The notes: generated by a model not told the origin, from the letters alone. A DNA stretch of 64,000 bases from Aliamphritea ceti (GCF_024347215.1 NZ_AP025282.1:1178001-1242000); one strand, 5' to 3'. Counted from the first letter of the stretch, positions 27,195-35,266 are shown. Translations and numbers: made by a program.

Positions 27195-28001
27195 TTACTT
27201 TAGTTCATCGCTAACTGCTGGGTGAATGCTCTTAAGCAGTGCTTTAAGCATTTTTGGATTACCTACAATAAGGTTGCCATTCTGGGTGTGAGAATTGCCA
27301 CCATTAAAGTCAGATAGTAACCCGCCAGATTCTTGAACAAGTAGGGTGCCGGCAGCCATGTCGGCGCCTTTCATACCAAACTGGAAGAAACCGTCAAATC
27401 GACCTGCGGCAGTGTATGCCATATTCAGTACCGGGGAGCCTGCATTGTAGATGCTGCCGTCTTCCAGAGTGATGTTGCTGAATACGCGTTGAAATGACTC
27501 AAGATGTTGCTTCTGGTTGCGACCAAAGTAATTACTTGCAACCAGTGCGCCTTGCAGGGTTTTAAGGTTGCTTACACGCAGGCGCTTTCCGTTGCATTGA
27601 GCACCACGGCCACGGCTGGCGGTGAATTCTTCGCCATTCATTGGGTTAAGTACAATGGCGTGTTCAAGTCTGCCTCGTTGGTAGCCTGCAATGCTCAGAG
27701 CAAATACAGGTACGCCATTGGCAAAGTTGCTGGTGCTGTCGATAGGATTAACCTGCCAGGTGATGGCCGGGTTGCCGTCAGCAGCGTGCTGGCCGGTGAA
27801 CTCACCATTAACTTCGTGGTCTGGATAGGCTTTCTGGATTGTGCTGGCAATCGCTTTTTCTGCCTGGATGCAGGTTTCTTCGAAAAAGTCACTGACACTT
27901 GATTGTTCGGACTTAATCAGGTCGAGTCGTTCCACTGCGCGGGCGATTTGTTCACCTGCAATGCGTGCGCCGCGCAGGGCGATATTTACCATCGGTTGCA
28001 T
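27195..28001 (-). CDS. suhB: Inositol monophosphatase family protein SuhB (divergent active site)
   Basis: Belongs to the Mg-dependent phosphatase family. In E. coli, SuhB is also part of the Nus complex that prevents premature termination in rRNA operons. The start MQPMVNIALRGARIAGE aligns well with E. coli SuhB, and the site next to trmJ is the Pseudomonas position, so orthology is likely. The metal-site motif usually read as DP(L/I)DGTxN is here NPIDSTSN (85-92), so one ligand Asp is Asn. The EE pair is EF (67-68). Asp88, Glu67 and Asp214 are kept. Phosphatase activity may therefore be weak or absent. Length is 268 residues (267 in E. coli). Confidence 0.88.
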   Translation of the reverse strand: MQPMVNIALRGARIAGEQIARAVERLDLIKSEQSSVSDFFEETCIQAEKAIASTIQKAYPDHEVNGEFTGQHAADGNPAITWQVNPIDSTSNFANGVPVFALSIAGYQRGRLEHAIVLNPMNGEEFTASRGRGAQCNGKRLRVSNLKTLQGALVASNYFGRNQKQHLESFQRVFSNITLEDGSIYNAGSPVLNMAYTAAGRFDGFFQFGMKGADMAAGTLLVQESGGLLSDFNGGNSHTQNGNLIVGNPKMLKALLKSIHPAVSDELK

Positions 28002-28046
28002 CTATCTAATACCAGTCGTAGGGAGGGTAAGAAATCAAAGAGCGCG

Positions 28047-28052
28047 ATTATA
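28047..28052 (-). promoter_or_regulatory. Possible -10 element for suhB
   Basis: Reads TATAAT on the minus strand, 46 bp upstream of the suhB ATG. No good -35 hexamer lies at 16-18 bp, so this is only a candidate. Confidence 0.35.
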
Positions 28053-28146
28053 GCAAAATCTTACCCCGATAAAGAACAACAAACCGCGAATACTTGGCAA
28101 GTTCTGGTAAAATAATCGCCTTTTTAACCCTATAAGTCTGAAATTG

Positions 28147-28899
28147 ATGCTGCAAAATATACGAATAGTATTGGTAAATACCACGCATCCCGGAAATATC
28201 GGTGCGGTTGCCCGGGCGATGAAGAATATGGGGCTGGGTGAGTTGTGCCTGGTCGAACCAAAAATATTTCCTGACGAAGATGCTTTTGCAAGAGCTTCGG
28301 GGGCAACTGACTTGCTCGATAAGGCACAAGTTGTCAGTTCGCTGGATGAGGCGCTTGCGGATTGTCATCTGGTTGTGGGTACCAGTGCCCGTAGTCGCAA
28401 TATTCCCTGGCCGTTGCTGAATCCGCGTGAGCTTGCTGGTGTTGCTACCGGGTTGGGTGAAAATCAGAAGATGGCGATTGTCTTTGGCCGTGAAGATCGT
28501 GGTCTGACCAATGAAGAGTTGCAGCGTTGTCATTATCACGTGCATATTCCTACCGATGAGTCGTTCAGTTCACTGAATATTGGTGCTGCTGTTCAGGTTA
28601 TTTGTTATGAGTTACGTATGGCTGTCTTGCAGCAGGATGTGGCAGATGATAAGCCTCAGTGGGGTACTGAGTGGGATGTGGATCAGGCTGACATGCAAGA
28701 GCTGGAGCGAATGTTCGAGCATCTTGAACAAACCATGATAGATATTGAGTTTCTTGATCCGGAAAATCCTCGCCAGCTTATGCCCCGGCTTCGGCGGTTA
28801 TTTTTGCGAGCGCTGCCTGACAAAATAGAAGTAAATGTTTTGCGGGGGATTTTAACAGCCACGCAGAAACGTCTTAAGAAGTCAGATACAGACGTTTAG
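28147..28899 (+). CDS. trmJ: tRNA (cytidine/uridine-2'-O-)-methyltransferase TrmJ
   Basis: SPOUT-class enzyme that methylates the ribose at position 32 of several tRNAs. The fold begins IRIVLVNTTHPGNIGAVARA and contains GTSARSRNIPWP. The SAM-binding trefoil knot is IVFGREDRGLTNEELQRC followed by SSLNIGAAVQVICYEL. A dimerising C-terminal extension (about 175-250) is typical of TrmJ. The ATG at 28147 is chosen over the TTG immediately before it. It is divergent from suhB. In Pseudomonas cysE comes next; here iscR does. Confidence 0.95.
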   Translation: MLQNIRIVLVNTTHPGNIGAVARAMKNMGLGELCLVEPKIFPDEDAFARASGATDLLDKAQVVSSLDEALADCHLVVGTSARSRNIPWPLLNPRELAGVATGLGENQKMAIVFGREDRGLTNEELQRCHYHVHIPTDESFSSLNIGAAVQVICYELRMAVLQQDVADDKPQWGTEWDVDQADMQELERMFEHLEQTMIDIEFLDPENPRQLMPRLRRLFLRALPDKIEVNVLRGILTATQKRLKKSDTDV

Positions 28900-28927
28900 T
28901 CGTGCCCTAAAAGGTGCTAGAATCTCG

Positions 28928-28955
28928 CCGCCCCTCTTGTGGAGGCGGTATTTTA
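28928..28955 (+). terminator. Probable terminator after trmJ
   Basis: GC-rich stem CCGCC(C)CTC / GGAGGCGG with loop TTGT, then TATTTTAT. It has one bulged base and a broken T-tract. It lies 28 bp after the trmJ stop and isolates trmJ from the isc operon. Confidence 0.5.
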
Positions 28956-29036
28956 TCGCACGAATTTAACTTTATGATGCAGGTTATTTACTTAGTAAAA
29001 GCTGTTATTAAAAAGCCGAGTGAATTACTTGGTTAT

Positions 29037-29061
29037 ATAATTGACTAAAATACTAGGGTAT
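29037..29061 (+). promoter_or_regulatory. Type 1 IscR operator
   Basis: Reads ATA-ATT-GACT-AAAAT-ACTA-GGG-TAT, which fits the E. coli type 1 site pattern ATA-N3-GACT-N5-AGTC-like-N3-TAT with one changed half-site. It covers the -35 region of the iscR promoter, the classic place for repression by holo-IscR. This supports feedback control of the whole isc operon by Fe-S status. Confidence 0.75.
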
Positions 29062-29069
29062 TGCATAAT
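29041..29069 (+). promoter_or_regulatory. isc operon promoter
   Basis: TTGACT (29041-29046) and CATAAT (29064-29069) are spaced by 17 bp, about 38 bp before the iscR start. The -35 lies inside the IscR operator. Confidence 0.7.
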
Positions 29070-29106
29070 CCCCGGCGTGCTCAGTTTGGGGTGAGGGAAG
29101 TATTTT

Positions 29107-29607
29107 ATGCGATTAACAACTAAAGGCAGATATGCGGTTACCGCGATGCTGGATCTTGCGCTTCATGCGAGTGATGGTCCTATCAGCCTGGCGGATATAT
29201 CTGAGCGTCAGGGAATTTCCCTGTCTTATTTGGAACAGCTTTTCGCTAAGTTACGTCGTAATGAACTGGTACGCAGTGTGCGTGGCCCAGGTGGTGGTTA
29301 TCAGCTTAACCGTGAGCAACATGCAATTGATGTTGCTGAAGTGATAGATGCGGTTAATGAGTCAGTTGATGCTACGGGTTGCGGGCATACAGGCGGAGGC
29401 CATACAGGCGGATGCCAGGGTGGTAATACTTGTTTGACCCATCATCTCTGGTGTGATTTGAGTAGCCAGATACATGATTTTTTAAGCCAGATTAGTCTGG
29501 CTGATTTAATGGCCCGCCAAGATGTACAGGCCGTTGCAAAACGTCAGGATCGTGAACAGCAGACGTTAATAGATACGAGTTTAATCGAGGCGAAAGTGAG
29601 CGCCTAG
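29107..29607 (+). CDS. iscR: Fe-S cluster-responsive regulator IscR (lengthened cysteine loop)
   Basis: Rrf2-family repressor that binds a [2Fe-2S] cluster and senses Fe-S supply. The winged helix-turn-helix (MRLTTKGRYAVTAMLDLALH; GISLSYLEQLFAKLRR) and recognition wing (VRGPGGGYQL) are standard. The cluster ligands are Cys92, Cys103, Cys109 and His112, against 92, 98, 104 and 107 in E. coli. The first two cysteines are thus ten residues apart instead of five, owing to a GHTGG repeat created by a 15-bp tandem duplication. The second half (CQGGNTCLTHHLW) is normal. It heads the isc operon. Confidence 0.95.
   Translation: MRLTTKGRYAVTAMLDLALHASDGPISLADISERQGISLSYLEQLFAKLRRNELVRSVRGPGGGYQLNREQHAIDVAEVIDAVNESVDATGCGHTGGGHTGGCQGGNTCLTHHLWCDLSSQIHDFLSQISLADLMARQDVQAVAKRQDREQQTLIDTSLIEAKVSA
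29383..29412 (+). repeat. 15-bp tandem duplication inside iscR
   Basis: GGGCATACAGGCGGA at 29383-29397 is followed at once by GGCCATACAGGCGGA at 29398-29412, with one base different. It stays in frame and adds five residues between two cluster-binding cysteines. Confidence 0.9.
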
Positions 29608-29643
29608 TCTCTGAGTAAGAGACGTTTTTGGAGAGTTGATGTA

Positions 29644-30858
29644 ATGAAGTTGCCAATTTATTTTGACTACGCAGCCACTACTCCGGTTGATCCCCGGGTA
29701 GCAGAAAAGATGATTGAATGTCTGACAATCGAAGGTAATTTCGGTAATCCGGCTTCCCGTTCTCATCTTTATGGCTGGAAAGCAGAAGAAGCAGTTGAAA
29801 CTGCTCGCCGACAGGTTGCTGACCTGCTTAACGCTGACCCGCGTGAGATTGTCTGGACGTCCGGTGCGACTGAGTCAGATAACCTGGCGATCAAAGGTGT
29901 TGCGCATTTTTACTCGAAAAAAGGCAAGCACATTATTACATCCAAAATTGAGCATAAAGCTGTTTTGGATACCTGTCGCCAGTTAGAGCGTGAAGGTTTT
30001 GAGGTTACATACCTTGACCCGGACGTCGACGGTATTATCAGCCCTGAAGCTGTGGCTGAAGCGTTGCGTGAAGATACTATTCTGGTATCCATTATGCACG
30101 TGAACAACGAAATTGGTGTTATCAACGACATTGCCGCAATCGGTGAAATTACCCGTAGTAATGGCGTTTTATTCCATGTCGACGCAGCACAGGGTGCTGG
30201 TAAAGTTGATATTGATGTTGTTGCCATGAAAGTTGATCTGATTTCTATCTCTGGTCACAAAATGTACGGTCCTAAAGGGATTGGTGCATTGTACGTACGC
30301 CGTAAGCCTCGTGTTCGTCTTGAGGCGCAGATGCACGGTGGTGGTCATGAGCGTGGCATGCGTTCCGGCACTCTGGCAACTCATCAGATTGTTGGTATGG
30401 GTGAAGCAGCGCGACTGGCTAAAACTGATATGCAGCTGGATAAAGATAAGATTACTGCTCTGCGTAATCGTTTCTGGGATGCAATCGAAGATATGGAAGA
30501 AATCCACATCAACGGTTCTGTTGATCAGCGTTACATCGGTAACCTGAACGTGAGTTTCAACTACGTAGAAGGTGAGTCACTGTTAATGTCGCTGAAAGAT
30601 TTGGCGGTATCTTCTGGTTCTGCATGTACATCTGCAAGCCTTGAGCCTTCATATGTATTGCGTGCATTAGGTCTGAATGACGAAATGGCGCACAGCTCGA
30701 TTCGATTCTCTATCGGGCGTTTTACTACAGAAAAAGATATTGACGATGCTGTTGAACAAATTCGTACTGCGGTTTCTAAGCTGCGCGAATTGTCGCCTCT
30801 GTGGGACATGTACAAAGACGGTGTTGATTTAAGCAAGGTTGAATGGGTTCATCACTAA
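29644..30858 (+). CDS. iscS: Cysteine desulfurase IscS
   Basis: PLP enzyme that takes sulfur from cysteine and passes it as a persulfide to IscU and to tRNA-thiolation proteins. The N-terminal YFDYAATTPVDPRVAEKM, cofactor Lys in SGHKMYGPKGIG, and the active-site loop SSGSACTSASLEPSYVLRAL are conserved. Length is 404 residues, identical to E. coli IscS. It lies 36 bp after iscR with a GGAGAG ribosome site. Confidence 0.98.
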   Translation: MKLPIYFDYAATTPVDPRVAEKMIECLTIEGNFGNPASRSHLYGWKAEEAVETARRQVADLLNADPREIVWTSGATESDNLAIKGVAHFYSKKGKHIITSKIEHKAVLDTCRQLEREGFEVTYLDPDVDGIISPEAVAEALREDTILVSIMHVNNEIGVINDIAAIGEITRSNGVLFHVDAAQGAGKVDIDVVAMKVDLISISGHKMYGPKGIGALYVRRKPRVRLEAQMHGGGHERGMRSGTLATHQIVGMGEAARLAKTDMQLDKDKITALRNRFWDAIEDMEEIHINGSVDQRYIGNLNVSFNYVEGESLLMSLKDLAVSSGSACTSASLEPSYVLRALGLNDEMAHSSIRFSIGRFTTEKDIDDAVEQIRTAVSKLRELSPLWDMYKDGVDLSKVEWVHH

Positions 30859-30898
30859 GCATTAGCTTGGATGATGAGGTCAAACTGAGGAGGTCGTT

Positions 30899-31282
30899 AT
30901 GGCTTACAGTGATCAGGTAATCGATCATTACGAGAACCCGCGTAATGTCGGTAAGATGAATGATAAGAGCAGCAACGTTGGTACAGGCATGGTGGGTGCA
31001 CCTGCATGTGGTGACGTGATGCGTCTGCAAATCCAGGTTAGCGATGAAGGCGTTATTGAAGACGCTAAGTTTAAAACCTACGGTTGTGGTTCCGCGATTG
31101 CCTCAAGCTCTCTGGTAACAGAGTGGGTTAAAGGTATGACGCTGGATGAAGCAGCTGAGCTTAAAAATACTAAAATTGCAGAAGAACTAGCTTTGCCACC
31201 AGTGAAAATTCACTGTTCAGTGCTGGCTGAAGATGCGATTAAGGCAGCGGTTGCTGACTATAAAGAAAAGCAGGCTAAGTAA
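30899..31282 (+). CDS. iscU: Fe-S cluster scaffold IscU
   Basis: Scaffold on which new [2Fe-2S] clusters are built. Ligands Cys37, Cys63 and Cys106 and the adjoining Asp39 are all present at the E. coli positions. The LPPVK motif bound by HscA is at 99-103. Length is 127 residues (128 in E. coli). A strong GAGGAGG-like ribosome site precedes the ATG, fitting the high level of IscU needed. Confidence 0.98.
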   Translation: MAYSDQVIDHYENPRNVGKMNDKSSNVGTGMVGAPACGDVMRLQIQVSDEGVIEDAKFKTYGCGSAIASSSLVTEWVKGMTLDEAAELKNTKIAEELALPPVKIHCSVLAEDAIKAAVADYKEKQAK

Positions 31283-31336
31283 GTCTGTATAGCGCCCGGG
31301 TAACTGGGCGCAGATCGGTATTTGAGGAGTAAGTCT

Positions 31337-31660
31337 ATGGCAATCACAATGACCAGTGCTGCGGCCAATCATGTGAATGGTTATCTTCAGTCCCGTGGAC
31401 ATGGCGCTGGTATTCGTCTGGCAGTTAGAACTTCTGGCTGTTCTGGTATGGCATACGTATTAGAGTTTGTTGATGCTGTGCAGGATGAGGATAAAGTATT
31501 TGAGGCAGAAGGCGTCAAAATTGTCATTGATCCTAAAAGCCTGCTTTATCTTGATGGTACCGAGTTAGATTTTGTTAAAGAAGGTCTGAACGAAGGCTTT
31601 AAATTTAACAATCCTAACGTTAAAAACGAGTGTGGTTGCGGCGAAAGCTTCAATATCTGA
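31337..31660 (+). CDS. iscA: A-type Fe-S carrier IscA
   Basis: Iron-sulfur carrier or iron donor in cluster transfer. The three family cysteines are visible in TSGCSGMAYV and in the C-terminal NECGCGESF. The ATG at 31337, preceded by TGAGGAGT, gives 107 residues, the standard length. The next gene, hscB, is about 100 bp away across a hairpin. Confidence 0.96.
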   Translation: MAITMTSAAANHVNGYLQSRGHGAGIRLAVRTSGCSGMAYVLEFVDAVQDEDKVFEAEGVKIVIDPKSLLYLDGTELDFVKEGLNEGFKFNNPNVKNECGCGESFNI

Positions 31661-31697
31661 GCCTGTTTATGGTTCTTTAAACACCCATTTCTTTTTT

Positions 31698-31740
31698 CAG
31701 CCGCTGTGTCAGCCCGATGTGTTTTGGGCCACAACGGCTG
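31698..31740 (+). other. Long intercistronic hairpin between iscA and hscB
   Basis: CAGCCGCTGTG pairs with CACAACGGCTG (one G-U pair), and an inner GCCC / GGGC extends it. No T-run follows, so it does not look like an intrinsic terminator. It may act as an mRNA processing or stability element in the isc transcript. Confidence 0.5.
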
Positions 31741-31762
31741 AATCGTATCTGCCGGCTCTTGC

Positions 31763-32290
31763 ATGGATATTAAACAGAATTATTTCGAGTTTCTTGGTCT
31801 GCCTGAGAGCTATCAGCTCGATTTGCAGGTTTTGTCTGAGCGCAGTCGTGAGTTGCAGAAAACACTGCACCCGGACAAGTTTGCGCATCTTGCTGACCAT
31901 GAACGCCGTCTTTCCGTCCAGTATACCGCGTATCTTAATGAGGCTGTTGCCACGTTAAAGTCGCCACTGCTTCGCTCTCAGTATCTGCTTTCGCTGAAAG
32001 GCGAGGATACATATGCAGAATCTTCAGTGCAGCTGGATCCAATGTTTCTGATGCAGCAAATGGAACTTCGTGAAGCCGTTGAAGATATTGCCGATGCTGA
32101 CGATCCTGATACCGCAGTTGAAGAGATGTACGCTGAAGTTGCTGAGCAGCAGCAGGCTTTGCGCGAAGAATTCCAAAACCTTTATGATCAGGCCGATTAT
32201 CCGGCTGCAGCGATGACTGTACGAAAGATGCAGTTCATACATAAGCTGGAGCGGGATGTAGAAGCGCTTGAAGATAAACTTTACGATTAA
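31763..32290 (+). CDS. hscB: J-domain co-chaperone HscB
   Basis: Delivers IscU to HscA and stimulates its ATPase. The J-domain (about 1-75) carries HPD in LHPDKFAHL. The C-terminal three-helix IscU-binding domain follows (about 90-172). Length is 175 residues (171 in E. coli). No clear Shine-Dalgarno precedes the ATG. It ends 5 bp before hscA. Confidence 0.95.
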   Translation: MDIKQNYFEFLGLPESYQLDLQVLSERSRELQKTLHPDKFAHLADHERRLSVQYTAYLNEAVATLKSPLLRSQYLLSLKGEDTYAESSVQLDPMFLMQQMELREAVEDIADADDPDTAVEEMYAEVAEQQQALREEFQNLYDQADYPAAAMTVRKMQFIHKLERDVEALEDKLYD

Positions 32291-32295
32291 TCATT

Positions 32296-34170
32296 ATGGC
32301 CTTATTGCAGATAGCAGAACCGGGGCAAACCCCGGAACCCCATCAGCGCAAGCTGGCAGTGGGTATTGATCTAGGTACAACCAATTCATTAGTGGCTGCT
32401 GTTCGTAATGGTGAAGCAGTGACTTTGCCTGATTTAGACGGTAAGCATTTATTGCCTTCAGTTGTGCGATACACCGAAACACAATTGGAAGTAGGTGCGG
32501 CGGCGCTTGCGCAGGCAGCAACAGATCCATTCAATACTATTGTTTCTGTTAAACGTCTCATGGGGCGTGGTATTGATGATCTGAAAGAGCTGGATGGTCA
32601 GGCTGTATATCGCTTTGCACCTGCTGATGGTGGAATGCCATATATTGAAACTGTTGCCGGTAACAAAAGTCCGGTGCAGGTTTCTGCTGACATTCTTACT
32701 GATCTGAAAATGCGTGCTGAAGAGACGCTTGCCGGAGAGCTGCAAGGTGCTGTAATTACAGTGCCTGCATATTTTGATGACGCGCAGCGTCAGGCAACAA
32801 AAGACGCAGCAACGCTGGCGGGTATCAAGGTACTGCGCTTACTGAATGAGCCAACCGCAGCTGCTGTGGCTTACGGGCTTGATGAAGGCGCGGAAGGTGT
32901 TATCGCTGTTTATGATTTGGGCGGTGGCACATTTGATATCTCTATCCTGCGCTTAAATAAAGGTGTTTTCGAAGTGCTTTCTACCGGCGGCGACAGTGCG
33001 CTAGGTGGTGATGACTTTGATCTTGCACTGGCTCATTGGTTTAAAGATCAGCTTCGGCTTGAAGATATTGATGCCCGCCAGTCGCGTGAGCTGACCGGTC
33101 GTGCCCGCTGGGTGAAAGAGCAGCTGTCAGCAAATGATTCTGTAGATGTTGTCTTTGAGCTGCTTGATGGTTCGCCATCGCTTTCTGTGACCCGTGAAGT
33201 GTTTGATGGTCTGATTGACGGCTTGGTGAAGAAAACTTTATCGGCGTGTCGTCGTGCCTTGAAAGATGCGCGAATTACTTTAGAAGAAGTATCTGAAGTG
33301 GTCCTGGTTGGCGGAAGCACCCGTGTACCTGCTGTCCGTGAACGTGTTGAAACTTATTTTAAACGTGCTCCGCATGTAGATATCGATCCGGATCGTGTTG
33401 TCGCTGTGGGAGCTGCTGTTCAGGCTGACTTGCTTGCCGGTAATAAGCCGGATAGCGAAATGTTGCTGCTTGATGTGTTACCGCTGTCGCTTGGTCTTGA
33501 AACTATGGGTGGGCTGACTGAAAAAGTTATCCACAGAAATACGCCTATTCCAGTGGCTAAAGCACAGGACTTCACAACGTACCAGGATGGTCAGAATGGT
33601 ATGGTGATTCATGTTGTTCAGGGCGAGCGTGAGTTGGTCGATGATTGCCGATCTCTGGCACGTTTTACGTTACGCGGTATTCCGCCGATGGCTGCAGGTG
33701 CAGCGAAGATTCGGGTGTCTTTCCAGGTTGATGCTGATGGTTTGCTAAGCGTTTCTGCAAAAGAGTTGTCCAGTGGTGTTGTTAGCGAAATTCAGGTTAA
33801 GCCTTCTTATGGTCTGGCAGATAACGAAATAGCTGACATGCTCAAGGCTTCTTACAGTAATGCTGAAGAAGATATGCATGCCCGTAGTTTGCGTGAACAG
33901 CAGGTAGAGGCCGATCGCATTCTGATTTCGCTTGAGCAGGCGATTACCGCTGACGGTGACGTACTTTTGAGCGTAGAAGAATTACAGCATTTACGTGAGC
34001 AGATGGCGCTGTTGTTACAATTACGTCAGGGTACTAATCACAAACTCATTGAAAAGGGTGTTAAAGAGCTGGCTAAGGCCAGTGATTTCTTTGCTGCCCG
34101 ACGTATGGATTTAAGTATAAAAGAAGCACTCAAAGGTCAGAGTGTTGATGATATTGAAGGGGATATGTAA
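32296..34170 (+). CDS. hscA: Hsp70-type chaperone HscA
   Basis: Specialised Hsp70 that uses ATP to drive cluster release from IscU. The nucleotide-binding domain starts with VGIDLGTTNSLVAA and has VYDLGGGTFDISIL and VVLVGGSTRVPAVRE. The interdomain linker is LLLDVLPLSLGLE. The substrate-binding domain includes RFTLRGIPPMAAG. Length is 624 residues (616 in E. coli). Its stop overlaps the fdx start by 1 nt. Confidence 0.97.
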   Translation: MALLQIAEPGQTPEPHQRKLAVGIDLGTTNSLVAAVRNGEAVTLPDLDGKHLLPSVVRYTETQLEVGAAALAQAATDPFNTIVSVKRLMGRGIDDLKELDGQAVYRFAPADGGMPYIETVAGNKSPVQVSADILTDLKMRAEETLAGELQGAVITVPAYFDDAQRQATKDAATLAGIKVLRLLNEPTAAAVAYGLDEGAEGVIAVYDLGGGTFDISILRLNKGVFEVLSTGGDSALGGDDFDLALAHWFKDQLRLEDIDARQSRELTGRARWVKEQLSANDSVDVVFELLDGSPSLSVTREVFDGLIDGLVKKTLSACRRALKDARITLEEVSEVVLVGGSTRVPAVRERVETYFKRAPHVDIDPDRVVAVGAAVQADLLAGNKPDSEMLLLDVLPLSLGLETMGGLTEKVIHRNTPIPVAKAQDFTTYQDGQNGMVIHVVQGERELVDDCRSLARFTLRGIPPMAAGAAKIRVSFQVDADGLLSVSAKELSSGVVSEIQVKPSYGLADNEIADMLKASYSNAEEDMHARSLREQQVEADRILISLEQAITADGDVLLSVEELQHLREQMALLLQLRQGTNHKLIEKGVKELAKASDFFAARRMDLSIKEALKGQSVDDIEGDM

Positions 34171-34508
34171 TGCCGCAAATTATTTTCTTACCCCATGACG
34201 AGCTGTGCCCTGAAGGTAAGGTTATTGAAGCTGAACCGGGTGTAACGGTGTGTGATGCAGCCTGGGCTGAGGGTATTGAAATTGAACATGCGTGTGAAAA
34301 ATCATGCGCTTGTACTACCTGTCATGTGGTTGTTCGTGAGGGCTTTAGCAGCCTGGAAGAGTCTGATGAGTTGGAAGATGATATGCTGGACAAGGCCTGG
34401 GGTCTTGAACCGGAATCACGTCTTAGCTGTCAGGCTGTAGTAGGCGAAGAAGATCTGGTTGTAGAAATTCCCAAGTACACTATCAATCAGGTTTCTGAAC
34501 GCCATTAA
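34170..34508 (+). CDS. fdx: ISC-type [2Fe-2S] ferredoxin
   Basis: Adrenodoxin-like ferredoxin that supplies electrons for cluster assembly. Cluster ligands are Cys42, Cys48, Cys51 and Cys87 (HACEKSCACTTCHVV; SRLSCQAVV), exactly as in E. coli. The extra Cys46 is also conserved there. Length is 112 residues. It is coupled to hscA through a TAATG junction. Confidence 0.97.
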   Translation: MPQIIFLPHDELCPEGKVIEAEPGVTVCDAAWAEGIEIEHACEKSCACTTCHVVVREGFSSLEESDELEDDMLDKAWGLEPESRLSCQAVVGEEDLVVEIPKYTINQVSERH

Positions 34509-34525
34509 GGCGGGAGTGAAAATAC

Positions 34526-34726
34526 ATGTCTTTTAAATGGGTAGATATACACGATATTGTCATCGAGCTTGATGAGCAGTATCCGGATACCGATCCGCTG
34601 ACAGTGAGTTTTCCTGATTTATATGAGTCAGTAATGGCGCTGGAAGGCTTTGATGACGATCCTGATCGCTGTGGCGAAAAGATTCTGGAGGCCATCCAGA
34701 TGGCCTGGATCGAAGAGCGCGAGTAA
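34526..34726 (+). CDS. iscX: IscX, Fe-S assembly accessory protein
   Basis: Small acidic protein that binds iron and IscS and modulates the rate of cluster assembly. The family opening FKWVDIHDIVIELDEQYPD and the ending MAWIEERE are intact. Length is 66 residues, identical to E. coli. It is the last gene of the isc operon and is followed by a terminator. Confidence 0.96.
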   Translation: MSFKWVDIHDIVIELDEQYPDTDPLTVSFPDLYESVMALEGFDDDPDRCGEKILEAIQMAWIEERE

Positions 34727-34736
34727 GCGCAGTAAG

Positions 34737-34761
34737 AAAGCCCGCAAAAGCGGGCTTTTTC
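34737..34761 (+). terminator. Rho-independent terminator of the isc operon
   Basis: Perfect stem AAAGCCCGC / GCGGGCTTT with an AAAA loop (the loop A's overlap the flank) and a T-run. It lies just after iscX. Confidence 0.85.
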
Positions 34762-34798
34762 GTCTTTGTGGATGCTGTTATCTGTCAGATGCATGACG

Positions 34799-34804
34799 TA
34801 TAAT
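34799..34804 (+). promoter_or_regulatory. Possible -10 element for ndk
   Basis: A perfect TATAAT lies 54 bp before the ndk start, after the isc terminator. The -35 (TGTTAT at 17 bp) is poor. Confidence 0.4.
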
Positions 34805-34858
34805 GGCGCGTTTTTCTAATATCCCTTGTGTCCTAAAATTTAAGAGGATCTATAGCAA

Positions 34859-35266
34859 ATGGCTATCGAACGTACTTTTTCAATCATTAAGCCCGACGCA
34901 GTTGCTAAAAACGTTGTTGGTAAGATCGTTTCTCGTTTTGAAGAAGCTGGTCTGAAAGTGGTTGAAATGCAGATGAAATCTTTGTCTCAAGCTGAAGCTG
35001 AAGGTTTCTACGCAGAGCATAAAGAACGCCCATTCTTCGGTGATCTGGTTGCTTTCATGACTTCTGGTCCTGTTGTTGTACAGGTTCTGGAAGGTGAAAA
35101 TGCTGTTGCACTGAACCGCGAGCTGATGGGTGCAACTAACCCACAGGAAGCTGCGGAAGGTACTATCCGTCGCGATTTCGCTGAGTCTATCGATGCGAAT
35201 GCTGTACACGGTTCTGACGCTCTGGCTTCTGCTGAGCGTGAAATTGCTTACTTCTTCGGTAAGTAA
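34859..35266 (+). CDS. ndk: Nucleoside diphosphate kinase
   Basis: Transfers the terminal phosphate between nucleoside triphosphates and diphosphates through a phosphohistidine. The catalytic His117 lies in NAVHGSDALASAEREI. ERTFSIIKPDAVAKN and GATNPQEAAEGTIRRD are classic. Length is 135 residues; the C-terminal tail is shorter than in E. coli (143). Codon use is strongly biased, as expected for a highly expressed gene. Confidence 0.97.
   Translation: MAIERTFSIIKPDAVAKNVVGKIVSRFEEAGLKVVEMQMKSLSQAEAEGFYAEHKERPFFGDLVAFMTSGPVVVQVLEGENAVALNRELMGATNPQEAAEGTIRRDFAESIDANAVHGSDALASAEREIAYFFGK

Noticed and set aside
29371..29433. Frameshift in iscR suggested by the odd cysteine spacing
   Set aside because: The insert is exactly 15 bp, in frame, and normal IscR sequence resumes on both sides, so it is a duplication.
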